Origin: Kordiimonas sp. SCSIO 12610
GTDB lineage: Bacteria; Pseudomonadota; Alphaproteobacteria; Sphingomonadales; Kordiimonadaceae
Length of the DNA: 64,000 nt
Reading direction: 5' to 3'
NCBI RefSeq assembly: GCF_024398015.1
Contig: NZ_CP073747.1
Coordinates: 2,725,001-2,789,000 of the forward strand
Shown here: in pieces, positions 24,839 through 34,431 of the stretch
How positions within the stretch are numbered: the first letter of the stretch is position 1
Layout of the letters: every line of letters begins with the position of its first letter
Program-made: the position numbers and the translations under genes
The notes under the pieces: generated by a model
Told to the model about the DNA's origin: nothing
Seen by the model: the letters and a program-made list of their open reading frames with translations, nothing else
Database searches by the model: none

Positions 24839-27334
24839 GTGAATAAATATCTCACAGGGGCGTCTTTGATTGCTCTCTCTATTGCTCTCGAAAATACAGC
24901 CATAGCCCAAGTTGAAGAAATCGTTGTAACTGCCACGAAGCGTGCAGCCAGCACCCAAGATATCCCTGTTGCCGTTCAGGCGCTCGGTGAAAACACCCTT
25001 GAAGAGCTCGATGTTGATGTGTTTAGTGACTATCTGTTGCAGCTGCCTGGCGTTACCGCTGGTGGAAGTGGACCGGGCCAAGGCACAATTTATATCAGAG
25101 GGCTAGCGTCAACGACCCCAAACCTTACCACCGCCGGAGTAGCGGGTTTGGCACCAAATGTAGCACTTTATTTTGATGAGCAACCGGTAACACAGGTTGG
25201 CCGAAATTTGGATGTTTACGCAGCCGATCTTAATCGGATCGAAGTTTTACCTGGCCCGCAAGGCACTCTTTTTGGTGCAAGTTCACAGGCAGGAACAATT
25301 CGCCTTATTACAAACCGACCGAATTTCGACGAATTTGAAGCACGCGCAAGCGGCGGCGTATCCTTCACTGAAGGCGGAGAAGCCAGTGAAAAACTGGAAT
25401 TGGTGATCAATTATCCTATTGTTGAGGGCAAGCTTGCTGTTCGTGGTGTTTTCTACACCGACAATCAGGGTGGTTACATTGACAATGTTGCGGGAACCAG
25501 GACTGCTGCAGAAAGCGCAAGGTTTCAATCGTCAACGCCGCGCCCGAACGGTGTTCCAACATCTGACGGATTTCAGGCTGGTGCTGATCTATCAGGCGTA
25601 ACGTTCCTCGAAACCAACAATCTTGAACTCGTTGAAGACAACTTCAATGATGCGTCGTATGATGGTTTTCGCTTAGCACTCGGTTATGACATCGATGATG
25701 ACTGGTCATTCTTTGTTACGCATACACGGCAACAAATCGATTCAGAAGGTGTATTTTTCATCGACCCTGAATTGGATGACGATGACGACCTCTCGGTTCA
25801 ACGCTTCTCCCGTGACGAAATTGAAGACGATTTTGATAATACCTCCTGGACACTGGAAGGCCGTCTGGGGGCGCTTGATGTGGTCTACACCGGTGCCTTC
25901 CTGAACCGCGATACGGATCAGACGGTGGATTACACCGATTATCTTTTTGTGGGTCAATATCTACCATACTATATATGTGACGGTTCAGTAACATACCCTG
26001 GTGATGCAGCGCCCTCGGGTACCTGTCAGCCACCAAATCTATTTGTAGACTCTGAGACTGAAACGGAAGTTTTCACACATGAACTAAGGTTCACTACACC
26101 TGAGGAAAACAGACTGCGCTCAACATTCGGTGGATTTTATAGCGACCAAGAACTTGTAGAGCGTAATAATTTCACCTATCCGGGATCGCAGTTTGCTGAA
26201 AGTTTCACACCAGGTGTATTTGGCTTCCCGCAAAATGGGGCTTTACCAGGTTCGTCTGTAAGTGATCCCAATCCAAGACCTGTTGGTGTCATTTTCTTTA
26301 ATGATATCACTCGTACCGACAAGCAATTTGGTCTTTTTGCCGAAGTTACCTATGACTTAATACCAGACACATTATCGATCACTGGCGGTGCCCGATATCA
26401 TGATGTTGATGTTCGCTTGCGAGGAAGTGCAAACTCTTCCTTTGGTAACTTTGGCGGCGTTGACGTGAACAATTTCGGAACCAATCTGGATACCCAGTTT
26501 GATGGAACTCAGGTCATTAATGGCGTACAGGTACCGGAAGGCGCTGAAGCGGAAGGTGTTGTTTTCAAAGGTAACATCTCCTGGACACCGGATGATACTA
26601 GTCTCTTTTATTTCACATACTCGGAAGGGTTCAGACCGGGACTTCCAAATAGACCTGCTGGCGCTGGCAATGGTGCCGTTCCAGCGGTGGTTAGAACCGA
26701 CGAAGTCACGAACTATGAAATTGGCTGGAAATTAGACCTGTTTGACAACAGTGTACGTTTTAACGGTAATGCCTTCTTTGTTGATATTCAGGATCTGCAA
26801 ACAACGATCTTTGACCCAACTGTTACAAACCTGTTTTTCTCTGATAATGCAGCAGACGCTGAAATCTGGGGTATTGAAGGTGATGTAACGTGGGCTCCGC
26901 CCGAAGTGCCTGGATTAACAGTAACTGGCGCTTTTTCAATTTTGGATACTGAAATTACCGAACTGGTTGGGGCCAGTGTCGCGATCGCTGCTCCTGGTGA
27001 AGATTTATCCTATGCTCCGTCGTTTCAAGGGAACTTGCGAGCGCGGTATGAATGGGATTATAGCGATGATATTGTCGCCCATATTCAGCCGTCAATTGCC
27101 TACTCAGGCTCGTCATTCAGCGATGTCGTTCTGATAAACCGAATTGAGCAAGATGATTATTTCCTACTTGGTTTTGCATTTGGCATTCGCACCGACAAAT
27201 GGTCTGCAGAAATTTTCGGCGAAAACCTAACCGACGAACGGGCTGAACTGAATAATAGCTTGGTCTTTGACCGGGAGCGAACAACAATAAATCGTCCACG
27301 AACATGGGGGGTCAGATTTTCAGTGGATTTCTGA
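24839..27334 (+). CDS. TonB-dependent outer-membrane receptor
   Basis: The product has about 831 residues, with a signal peptide ending ENTAIAQ, then a TonB box-like VEEIVVTATKR, a plug domain with GTIYIRGLAS and GPQGTLFGASSQAGTIRLIT (about residues 20-170), and a 22-strand-type barrel ending in an aromatic residue (WGVRFSVDF). It imports a bulky ligand across the outer membrane using TonB energy. The GTG start at 24839 has AAAGG at 6 bases; an ATG at 24809 lacks such a site. The ligand is unknown and no transporter genes are adjacent. A terminator follows it. Confidence 0.92.
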   Translation: MNKYLTGASLIALSIALENTAIAQVEEIVVTATKRAASTQDIPVAVQALGENTLEELDVDVFSDYLLQLPGVTAGGSGPGQGTIYIRGLASTTPNLTTAGVAGLAPNVALYFDEQPVTQVGRNLDVYAADLNRIEVLPGPQGTLFGASSQAGTIRLITNRPNFDEFEARASGGVSFTEGGEASEKLELVINYPIVEGKLAVRGVFYTDNQGGYIDNVAGTRTAAESARFQSSTPRPNGVPTSDGFQAGADLSGVTFLETNNLELVEDNFNDASYDGFRLALGYDIDDDWSFFVTHTRQQIDSEGVFFIDPELDDDDDLSVQRFSRDEIEDDFDNTSWTLEGRLGALDVVYTGAFLNRDTDQTVDYTDYLFVGQYLPYYICDGSVTYPGDAAPSGTCQPPNLFVDSETETEVFTHELRFTTPEENRLRSTFGGFYSDQELVERNNFTYPGSQFAESFTPGVFGFPQNGALPGSSVSDPNPRPVGVIFFNDITRTDKQFGLFAEVTYDLIPDTLSITGGARYHDVDVRLRGSANSSFGNFGGVDVNNFGTNLDTQFDGTQVINGVQVPEGAEAEGVVFKGNISWTPDDTSLFYFTYSEGFRPGLPNRPAGAGNGAVPAVVRTDEVTNYEIGWKLDLFDNSVRFNGNAFFVDIQDLQTTIFDPTVTNLFFSDNAADAEIWGIEGDVTWAPPEVPGLTVTGAFSILDTEITELVGASVAIAAPGEDLSYAPSFQGNLRARYEWDYSDDIVAHIQPSIAYSGSSFSDVVLINRIEQDDYFLLGFAFGIRTDKWSAEIFGENLTDERAELNNSLVFDRERTTINRPRTWGVRFSVDF

Positions 27335-27363
27335 GCATTTAATTATAGTTGATAGAGTAAACT

Positions 27364-27387
27364 GGGGCGCTTGCAAGGCGCCTCTTT
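27364..27387 (+). terminator. Rho-independent terminator after the TonB receptor
   Basis: The stem GGGGCGC (27364-27370) and GCGCCTC (27378-27384) pairs over seven positions with one G-T, around the loop ttgcaag, and is followed by ttt. It lies 30 bases after the receptor stop and overlaps a possible TTG start of the next gene, which argues against that start. Confidence 0.6.
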
Positions 27388-27412
27388 GATATTATTAGGA
27401 CCAATAACTGAC

Positions 27413-29401
27413 GTGGATTCTTCAGTCAAACATGCGCTTAAAAACGCGCAACAATCGATCTATTCAGGCAAGTTTTTAGCCGCTCTGGAAATACTGAAGC
27501 CCTATCATGACATTCCAGATAGTTCGCGAACTGAAATCCTATACACAACCGCAGTCTGTTATCGCTACCTCAAACGATACCAAGAGGCCCAAGATACACT
27601 CCTCAAATTACGAGAAGCTCAGCCAGATTTTGGACGAGGTTTTCAAGAGCAAGGCCACCTTTACCTAAAAACAGGGGATAAAAAAGCCGCCCTTGTTGCC
27701 TTCACGCGTGCATGCGAGGCAAATCCGGCATTGGAAGCCAGTTGGCGAATGCAAGCAGGTTTACTGGCGGAACAAGGCAGCGAGCAGGAAAGCAAACTTG
27801 CGCAGGCGCAGGCTTTAAGGTTGCAGCAATTACCGAAGGAATTGTTGAGCGTAACAAATTTGATTGCGGAAGGGCGTTTATTGAAAGCCGAAGGCCTTTG
27901 TCGTAAGTTTCTGAAAAACCAGCCTCATCATGTTGAAGGCATGCGACTTTTGGCAGATATAGGGTCTCGCTTGGGCGTGCTGGAAGATGCAGAGTTCCTA
28001 GTGGAAAGTGCTCGGGAGTTTGCCCCTGATAACATTCAAGTACAAATTGATTATATTGGGGTGCTACGCAAGCGGCAGAAGTTTGAAAAAGCCTGCTTGG
28101 AAGCCAAAGCCTTGTACGAGCGTGATCCTGCTAACCCTGTATTTCAATCCCATTATGCGATTGAAAGTCTACAGGCAGGAGACTTTGATAAAGCGCTTGA
28201 GCTGTTTGATCAGATCCTGACAACAATCCCTGATGATGCAACTACCTTAACATCAAAAGGACATGCCCTTAAGACAATTGGCAAGCAGGATGAGGCAATC
28301 AAATGTTATCAGAAAGCTGGCACCATCAACCCAAGGATGGGCGATGCTTTTTACGCGCTTGCAAACTTAAAGACTTATACGTTCAGTGACGCTGAACTAT
28401 CCAAGATGCAGAAAGCTGAAGATAGCGGCCAGTTGCTCACCAATCATCAAAGTCAATTTTGTTTCGCACTCGGTAAAGCGTTTGAAGACAGACAGGATTT
28501 TTCCAAGGCCTTCACATATTATGAGCGAGGTAACAAACTGAAACGCATTCAGAGCCGTTATCAAGCTGATCAGATGGCAGAAGAGCTGACTGCCATTGCA
28601 AACGCTTGCAACGAAAGCTTATTTGAAAAACACACCAGAACTGGTGATGTAGCGCCGGACCCCATTTTTATTGTTGGCCTTCCTCGCGCAGGCTCTACCT
28701 TATTGGAGCAGATACTTGCCTCTCACAGCATGGTTGATGGGACATTGGAATTACCAAATATCTTGTCAATGGTACACCGCCTGCGTGGCCATCACAAAGT
28801 TGATGCATCAGCGGGGTACCCTGGGGTCTTAAATGATATGAAGCCTGAAGACTTTGAGAAGTTAGGACAGGCGTATATTCGTGATACCCGTATACACCGA
28901 AAGCACGCCCCTTTCTTTACCGATAAAATGCCGAATAACTTCAGGCATATAGGACTGATCCAATTAATACTTCCAAATGCAAAAATCATTGATGCCCGCC
29001 GTGAGCCGATGGCGTGCTGCTTTAGCGGCTTCAAACAATTATTTGCTGAAGGTCAGGAATTTACCTACGGGCTTGAAGAAGTCGGGCGGTATTACAAGGG
29101 ATATGTTGAACTGATGCGGCATTGGGACCACGTATTGCCAAACAAGATATTACGGGTTCAATATGAGGATGTTGTTGCCGATCTGGAAACTCAGGTTAGG
29201 CGTATCCTGGATTATTGCGGCCTCCCATTTGAAGCAAATTGTGTAGACTTCCATAAAACTGATCGCTCAGTGCGTACGGCAAGTTCCGAGCAGGTCAGGC
29301 AACCTATCTATAAGTCCGGCATAGCCCAGTGGCAAAATTTTGAACCATGGTTAGATCCTCTGAAAAAATCGTTGGGTCCTGTATTAAAGGAGTATCGTTA
29401 A
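27413..29401 (+). CDS. TPR-repeat sulfotransferase
   Basis: This is about 662 residues. The first 390 or so are tetratricopeptide repeats (for example CYRYLKRYQEAQDTLLKLRE and GKQDEAIKCYQKAGTINP). The C-terminal part is a sulfotransferase domain with the PAPS loop VGLPRAGSTLLEQIL (G422 region), a DKMPNNF segment and a DARREPMACC segment. This fusion resembles protein- or glycan-acting sulfotransferases of marine proteobacteria; the acceptor is unknown. The GTG start at 27413 has AGGA 12 bases upstream; the earlier TTG at 27371 lies inside a terminator loop. Its stop abuts the BCCT start (TAAATG), so the two are coupled. Confidence 0.8.
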   Translation: MDSSVKHALKNAQQSIYSGKFLAALEILKPYHDIPDSSRTEILYTTAVCYRYLKRYQEAQDTLLKLREAQPDFGRGFQEQGHLYLKTGDKKAALVAFTRACEANPALEASWRMQAGLLAEQGSEQESKLAQAQALRLQQLPKELLSVTNLIAEGRLLKAEGLCRKFLKNQPHHVEGMRLLADIGSRLGVLEDAEFLVESAREFAPDNIQVQIDYIGVLRKRQKFEKACLEAKALYERDPANPVFQSHYAIESLQAGDFDKALELFDQILTTIPDDATTLTSKGHALKTIGKQDEAIKCYQKAGTINPRMGDAFYALANLKTYTFSDAELSKMQKAEDSGQLLTNHQSQFCFALGKAFEDRQDFSKAFTYYERGNKLKRIQSRYQADQMAEELTAIANACNESLFEKHTRTGDVAPDPIFIVGLPRAGSTLLEQILASHSMVDGTLELPNILSMVHRLRGHHKVDASAGYPGVLNDMKPEDFEKLGQAYIRDTRIHRKHAPFFTDKMPNNFRHIGLIQLILPNAKIIDARREPMACCFSGFKQLFAEGQEFTYGLEEVGRYYKGYVELMRHWDHVLPNKILRVQYEDVVADLETQVRRILDYCGLPFEANCVDFHKTDRSVRTASSEQVRQPIYKSGIAQWQNFEPWLDPLKKSLGPVLKEYR

Positions 29402-31027
29402 ATGACCGTACAAGACGACAAGCAGGATGATTTTGATTTACCGGACCATGTTGCCCCTGAAGAAAGCAGTTATGACACAGATTATGAGGCGGGGCAGGAC
29501 AATATTGAAGTCCTGGGCCTCGATATTCATAACCCTGTATTCGCAATCAGCGCTGTAACAATTTTAATATTCGTTTTTGGTACATTGGTTTTCCCTGAAG
29601 CCGCAAGCAGCGCGATGAACTCAGCGCGTTCATGGGTGCTGGGCAACTTTGATTGGTTCTTTGTCAGCACAACCAACCTTGTTTTCTTGTTTTGTTTCAT
29701 TGTTGCAGTATCGCCTCTTGGCCGTATCCGACTGGGCGGCTCAGATGCGCGACCTGAATTTAGCACGAAATCCTGGCTTTCCATGTTGTTTTCAGCAGGA
29801 GTTGGGATAGGGATGGTATTTTACGGGGCCGCGGAACCAGTTGCCTATTACACAGCCTGGTCAGGTAGCCCCTTGGAAGCGGAGCCATTAACCAGTGAAG
29901 CAAAACAGCTGGCCTTCAGCGCAACCATTTTCCACTGGGGAATAACGCCTTGGGCGATTTATGCTGTTGTTGGGCTTGCACTTGCGTTTTTTAGTTTCAA
30001 TAAAGGCCTGCCACTCACGATCCGGTCCGCATTCTATCCTTTATTTGGCGAACGTATATGGGGGTGGCCTGGTCACTTGATAGACTTGCTGGCCGTTGTC
30101 GCAACGCTTTTTGGCCTTGCAACTTCACTTGGTCTCGGTGCCAAACAGGCTGCGGGAGGGCTTAATTTTCTGTTTGGTGTTGATGCTTCGTTAAATACTC
30201 AGATTATATTGATCATTGGTATTACAGGACTTGCGATAATATCTGTGGTGCGCGGACTGGATGGCGGTGTAAAACTACTTAGCAACATAAATATGCTGCT
30301 TGCTATTATATTCCTCATATTTGTGGTAGCGGTTGGCCCGACGTTCAAAATATTCGAAGGCTTTTTCACAAACGCAGTAAACTATATTGCCGACACACCT
30401 AAACTCAGTAACTGGTTAGGCCGTGATGACAAAGACTGGTTTCATGGCTGGACCATATTCTACTGGGCATGGTGGGTCTCATGGTCGCCTTTCGTTGGGA
30501 TGTTTATTGCGCGTGTATCAAAAGGACGAACCATACGGGAATTTATGGCTGCTGTTCTCGTTGTGCCAGTATTTGTCGCAATTATCTGGTTCACATCATT
30601 CGGCGTAACAGCCCTTGAACAGATCGATAATAATGTTGGCAGTCTTCCTCAGGGCATTACAGATGTTTCTCTTGTCCTTTTTCAGATGTTGGAGAATTTA
30701 CCGTTTGCCCAGTTCTCATCACTCGTCGCGATTGTGCTACTCGTCGTCTTTTTTGTGACCTCGTCGGATTCCGGGTCCCTTGTGATTGATAGTATAACGG
30801 CTGGTGGCAAACTACATGCACCCACAGTCCAGCGTGTATTTTGGGCCGTGCTTCAGGGCTTGGTTGCTATTGTGCTATTGATTGGAGGCGGGAGCGCCGC
30901 ATTATCGTCTTTGCAGGCGGGGACAATTGCGGCAGGATTACCTTTCGCACTTGTGCTACTTGTTTGTTGCGTAAGCCTTTACCGTGGGCTAATGACGGAA
31001 TATGTTCCAAGTAAGCATAATAAGTAA
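29402..31027 (+). CDS. BCCT-family betaine/choline/carnitine transporter
   Basis: The 541-residue inner-membrane protein has about twelve helices after a soluble N-terminus of about 45 residues. Family marks are the Gly-rich SAGVGIGMVFYGAAEP segment and the tryptophan-rich IFYWAWWVSWSPFVGMFIAR stretch followed by GRTIREF. It takes up quaternary-ammonium compounds such as betaine or choline with sodium or proton, usually for osmoprotection. Its ribosome site AAAGGAG lies in the end of the sulfotransferase gene, and the start follows that gene's stop directly. A MarR regulator follows after 15 bases. Confidence 0.93.
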   Translation: MTVQDDKQDDFDLPDHVAPEESSYDTDYEAGQDNIEVLGLDIHNPVFAISAVTILIFVFGTLVFPEAASSAMNSARSWVLGNFDWFFVSTTNLVFLFCFIVAVSPLGRIRLGGSDARPEFSTKSWLSMLFSAGVGIGMVFYGAAEPVAYYTAWSGSPLEAEPLTSEAKQLAFSATIFHWGITPWAIYAVVGLALAFFSFNKGLPLTIRSAFYPLFGERIWGWPGHLIDLLAVVATLFGLATSLGLGAKQAAGGLNFLFGVDASLNTQIILIIGITGLAIISVVRGLDGGVKLLSNINMLLAIIFLIFVVAVGPTFKIFEGFFTNAVNYIADTPKLSNWLGRDDKDWFHGWTIFYWAWWVSWSPFVGMFIARVSKGRTIREFMAAVLVVPVFVAIIWFTSFGVTALEQIDNNVGSLPQGITDVSLVLFQMLENLPFAQFSSLVAIVLLVVFFVTSSDSGSLVIDSITAGGKLHAPTVQRVFWAVLQGLVAIVLLIGGGSAALSSLQAGTIAAGLPFALVLLVCCVSLYRGLMTEYVPSKHNK

Positions 31028-31042
31028 ACATGAGACGACGAA

Positions 31043-31525
31043 ATGACAGACCGGCTGGAACCATCCTTAGTTGCGTTAAGGCAAATACTACGAGCTACTG
31101 AAATCAGCTCACGGGCGTTAGCAAAAGAATGTGGACTAACACCCTCGCAGCTGATTTTGATGCAGGTCATCGCAAAAGAAGGAGATGCGATGCCGAGCTT
31201 CCTTGCCAAGGAGGTTTCCCTTAGCCAGGCAACGGTAACAGCGCTGTTGGACAAGTTAGAGAAACGAAAGCTTATCATTCGTGAACGTGACCCAAACGAT
31301 AAGCGCCGTATTCATGTAAAACTTACCCATGAAGGCCACACAATGCTTTATAATGCACCAAACACCTTGCAACAACGTTTCGAACGAGGGTTCGTAAAAA
31401 TGGACGATTGGGAACAGGCATTTCTTCTTGCAGCCTTAGAGCGAACAGCGGTGATACTGGAAGCTGAAGAATTGGATGCTGCGCCTGTCCTTGATATCGG
31501 AGCGGTGGACAGTTTGACTGAGTAA
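31043..31525 (+). CDS. MarR-family transcriptional regulator
   Basis: The 160-residue protein has the MarR winged helix: SLSQATVTALLDKLEKRKLI as recognition region, then the wing with RDPNDKRRIHVKLTHEG. MarR proteins bind palindromes as dimers and respond to small ligands or stress. It is the third gene of the sulfotransferase-BCCT-MarR unit and a likely regulator of osmolyte uptake, comparable in size and context to EctR-like regulators, though that link is an inference. It ends convergent to the FucU-like gene. Confidence 0.9.
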   Translation: MTDRLEPSLVALRQILRATEISSRALAKECGLTPSQLILMQVIAKEGDAMPSFLAKEVSLSQATVTALLDKLEKRKLIIRERDPNDKRRIHVKLTHEGHTMLYNAPNTLQQRFERGFVKMDDWEQAFLLAALERTAVILEAEELDAAPVLDIGAVDSLTE

Positions 31526-31650
31526 CGCAATTTTCCCTAGTCCGACACATAAACAAAATTTACTTGCTCGACAGCTCTTTGTGCTGATTTTACAATCTTT
31601 GTAGGATTAAAACTTGCTCTGGAAAGACCAATCAGGCGATTTGTTGAAAG

Positions 31651-32082
31651 CTAGTTTCTAATTATACCTTTTTTGAGAATAATATTGCCGTATAATCGAC
31701 GTTCGCCGGTGGTAACAATTGCAAAAGCTGTACGCGTTTTATCGTAAAACTGAAAACGTTCAATAGGATTAATGGCCGTGTTGTGATCAGCGAGTTCAGC
31801 AATGATCTTACCAAACTCATATACAATTTCAGGCGTAATATCAGGCTCATCAACGACTTGCATAGAAAACGCCGCATGATCAACAAAACTATCCAGTGGC
31901 ATAAGTTTCACAATAGCTTCAAGCATTTGCGTAGCGCTCACTCCATCACACCTAATCAGGCGATTAGCGTTAGTCTCGGCAGGGAAGTTCGCATCAACAA
32001 TTGCTATTTCGTCACCATGCCCCATTGCACGCAGGATACGTAGCAACTCAGGTGGTAAAATTGGATCAATTCCCCTCAGCAT
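31651..32082 (-). CDS. fucU: RbsD/FucU-family sugar mutarotase
   Basis: The 143-residue protein matches L-fucose mutarotase across its length: MLRGIDPILPPELLRILRAM, then GHGDEIAIVDANFP with the conserved His and Asp, and a C-terminal GERRLYGNIILKKG. It speeds interconversion of sugar anomers, here probably L-fucose or the stereochemically related D-arabinose, to feed the aldose dehydrogenase. It is the last gene of the 11-gene catabolic operon, 39 bases after the FMN oxidase gene. The family call is firm; the exact sugar is inferred. Confidence 0.88.
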   Translation of the reverse strand: MLRGIDPILPPELLRILRAMGHGDEIAIVDANFPAETNANRLIRCDGVSATQMLEAIVKLMPLDSFVDHAAFSMQVVDEPDITPEIVYEFGKIIAELADHNTAINPIERFQFYDKTRTAFAIVTTGERRLYGNIILKKGIIRN

Positions 32083-32121
32083 GATTTTCTCCTATTATTG
32101 CCAAATCGGCTACGAGTACAT

Positions 32122-33249
32122 TCAAATAAGATCATTTATACGATTCGCCCCCATCAGGGCCATATTACGCTCGATTTCGGATTTCAAAAGAGTAAGCGCA
32201 CGTTCCACACCCTTTTGCCCTCCTGCTGCAAGGCCGTAGAGATATGCACGCCCAACAGAGCAAGCATCCGCCCCTTCCCTGATCGCCTTCAAAACATGAC
32301 TACCGCGCCGGATTCCACCATCAACGATCAATTCAAGGTCTCGGTCAATGGCATCTCTAATTGCTTTCACGCAGTCAATCGGGGCTGGCGCACCGTCCAT
32401 CTGCCGTCCACCATGATTGGATATCATTAGGGCTGTAGCCCCTATGTCTCGTGCGCGCTTCGCGTCCTCAGGGTGTTGCAGGCCCTTGATGATAAAAGGG
32501 CCATCCCACTGTTTGATTAGCCATTCAGCATCATCCCAGTTGACAGTTCGATCAAACTGGCTATTCACATAGTCAATCAATCCCATAGCCCCGCCACCGA
32601 GGGCGTCAACCCGGTGTGCAACGTTAGCTAGCGTAAAATTGGGATTGAGCATAAAATTAAGCGACCAATGAGGGTGCATGGCAAAACTTGTTAAGCTTTT
32701 CAGGCCAAATTTGGGCGGCATCACCATGCCTGTTCGATAATCCCTCTCGCGGTTACCTGCGACGGGCATATCCACTGTAAGGGCAAGAGCCGTGTAACCC
32801 GCAGCCTTGCAGCGATCGACAAACTCTTTCGTCAATCCACGATCTTTCAGGATATAAAGCTGAAAGATTTTTGGTGTTTTCACTGTTTCAGCAATATCTT
32901 CAAGGCTGGTCGTGCCAAGCGTTGACAGGGAATAAGCTGTACCAAACTTCTCAGCTGCCTTCGCAACCGCGATCTCCTTTTCATGGTTAAACAGTCGTGA
33001 CATTCCGGTTGGTGAAAGGAAAAACGGTAGATCGATCTCGGTGCCTAGAATTTTGGTTTTGAGATCAATCGTTTCGACATTTTTGAGCACTTTAGGTGTA
33101 AGCTCATATTTATCGAACGCCCGAGTGTTGTTCTTGAGCGTCCACTCATCGTCGGAGCCGCCATCAATATAATGGAACATGGGTGCTGGAAGACGGCTTT
33201 TTGCCGCTTTCCTGAGGTCCGCAATATTATGACAATTAGCGAGTTTCAT
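32122..33249 (-). CDS. FMN-dependent alpha-hydroxy-acid oxidase/dehydrogenase (LldD-like)
   Basis: The 375-residue TIM-barrel flavoenzyme shows the family marks: YIDGGSDDEWT near the N-terminus, the catalytic H279 in SNHGGRQMDG, and the FMN-phosphate region DGGIRRGSHVLKAI. It oxidises L-lactate to pyruvate or glycolate to glyoxylate. In this operon it follows the diketo-acid hydrolase, whose products would be pyruvate plus L-lactate (from L-fucose) or glycolate (from D-arabinose), so it fits as the last step. Its start overlaps the hydrolase stop (TAATG). Confidence 0.88.
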   Translation of the reverse strand: MKLANCHNIADLRKAAKSRLPAPMFHYIDGGSDDEWTLKNNTRAFDKYELTPKVLKNVETIDLKTKILGTEIDLPFFLSPTGMSRLFNHEKEIAVAKAAEKFGTAYSLSTLGTTSLEDIAETVKTPKIFQLYILKDRGLTKEFVDRCKAAGYTALALTVDMPVAGNRERDYRTGMVMPPKFGLKSLTSFAMHPHWSLNFMLNPNFTLANVAHRVDALGGGAMGLIDYVNSQFDRTVNWDDAEWLIKQWDGPFIIKGLQHPEDAKRARDIGATALMISNHGGRQMDGAPAPIDCVKAIRDAIDRDLELIVDGGIRRGSHVLKAIREGADACSVGRAYLYGLAAGGQKGVERALTLLKSEIERNMALMGANRINDLI

Positions 33250-34079
33250 TACTCAGCAACCACAACAGTTTGCTTTTGGCTACCTAGGTCCTCAATCCCA
33301 AGTTCCATAACATCCCCGACATCCAAATATGTTGGCGGCGTTTGACCCAGCCCAACCCCGGGCGGGGTTCCCGTAGAGATTACATCGCCCGGCTGAAGGC
33401 TCATAAACTTAGATAAATACGCAAGCGTAAAGGCAGGTTTGTAGACCATAGTTTTCGTATTACCATCCTGATAACGATGACCGTTAACCTCTAACCACAT
33501 TTTAAGATTATCAGGATCGTCTACTTCATCAGGTGTCACAAGATACGGCCCAATTGGGCCAAACGTGTCATTACTTTTACCCTTAACCCATTGTCCTGAC
33601 ATTTCGAGCTGGAATGCCCGCTCTGAAATATCGTTGATCACACAGTAGCCAGCAATGGCATCTGCGGCTTCTTCCTCTGACGCATACCGAAGCTCTTTAC
33701 CGACAACAACACCCAGTTCAACTTCCCAATCAAGCTTGGTAGACCCATGGGGCTTGATAACATCATCATTTGGCCCGCAGATCGCGCTTGTAGCCTTCAT
33801 GAAGATCACAGGTTCTGGTGGAAGTTCCATCCCGCTTTCAGCGGCATGATCAGCGTAGTTCAGTCCAATGCAGATAAATTTACCGACATTTGCCACGCAA
33901 GGACCAATACGCACGTCATCACTAACGATAGGAAGAGCGGTAACATCAACCGCCGAGAGCTTATCCAGTTCATCCGCATAGATATCATCAACAATTTCGG
34001 TCAAAGAGCGGATATTTCCGTCATTATCCAATATCGCAGGCTTCTCGTTGCCCACCGAACCGTATCGTAAAAGTTTCAT
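33249..34079 (-). CDS. Fumarylacetoacetate-hydrolase-family 2,4-diketo-3-deoxy acid hydrolase
   Basis: The 276-residue protein has the FAH fold with GLNYADHAAESG, the metal-binding WEVELGVVVGK region and the C-terminal STGTPPGVG loop. Its length fits hydrolases that split 2,4-diketo-3-deoxy-L-fuconate into pyruvate and L-lactate. The neighbours support this: an SDR able to make the diketo acid lies upstream and an FMN lactate/glycolate oxidase downstream. A C5 substrate would give pyruvate and glycolate. The enzyme class is firm and the substrate inferred from context. Confidence 0.85.
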   Translation of the reverse strand: MKLLRYGSVGNEKPAILDNDGNIRSLTEIVDDIYADELDKLSAVDVTALPIVSDDVRIGPCVANVGKFICIGLNYADHAAESGMELPPEPVIFMKATSAICGPNDDVIKPHGSTKLDWEVELGVVVGKELRYASEEEAADAIAGYCVINDISERAFQLEMSGQWVKGKSNDTFGPIGPYLVTPDEVDDPDNLKMWLEVNGHRYQDGNTKTMVYKPAFTLAYLSKFMSLQPGDVISTGTPPGVGLGQTPPTYLDVGDVMELGIEDLGSQKQTVVVAE

Positions 34080-34091
34080 AGGTATCTCAAT

Positions 34092-34421
34092 CTATAATTC
34101 AAAAATTTTTGTCATTGGAAGCCATTTTTCGCAGGGCTTTGCCCATGGCAGAGCTTGCTGGAACGTCCACATCAGCTCTTCCCATTCTTCTACCTTAGGA
34201 TTACCAGCACCCGGATTGCTTCGAGAAGCGGGGTCAAAATCATCATCAACCTCGGTGATCATGAATAGCCTGTTTTCAATTCGGTAAATTTCCATAGAAG
34301 CGATGCCAGAACGTCGACCGTGGGCTAGCACTTCAGGCCAAACTTTTGTATGCCATGCCTCATATTCCGCAATGAGCGCAGGATCATTCTTCAGATCCAT
34401 CGCAAAACATTCACGTTGCAT
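34092..34421 (-). CDS. L-rhamnose mutarotase-family protein (RhaM-like)
   Basis: The 109-residue dimeric alpha/beta-barrel-type protein starts MQRECFAMDLKNDPALIAEY and contains the family segments WHTKVWPEV, GIASMEIYRIENRLFM and a C-terminal KWLPMTKIFEL. It would speed anomer interconversion of a 6-deoxyhexose or pentose. The start at 34421 follows AAGG at 8-base spacing; the longer frame to 34451 overlaps the SDR gene. A second mutarotase of an unrelated family (FucU-type) ends the same operon, so this one may act on a different anomer, sugar or sugar acid. Confidence 0.83.
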   Translation of the reverse strand: MQRECFAMDLKNDPALIAEYEAWHTKVWPEVLAHGRRSGIASMEIYRIENRLFMITEVDDDFDPASRSNPGAGNPKVEEWEELMWTFQQALPWAKPCEKWLPMTKIFEL

Positions 34422-34431
34422 ATTCAAAACC

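Noticed and set aside
27371-27412. TTG start giving a longer TPR-sulfotransferase
   Set aside because: The TTG is the loop of a terminator hairpin of the preceding gene and has no ribosome site.
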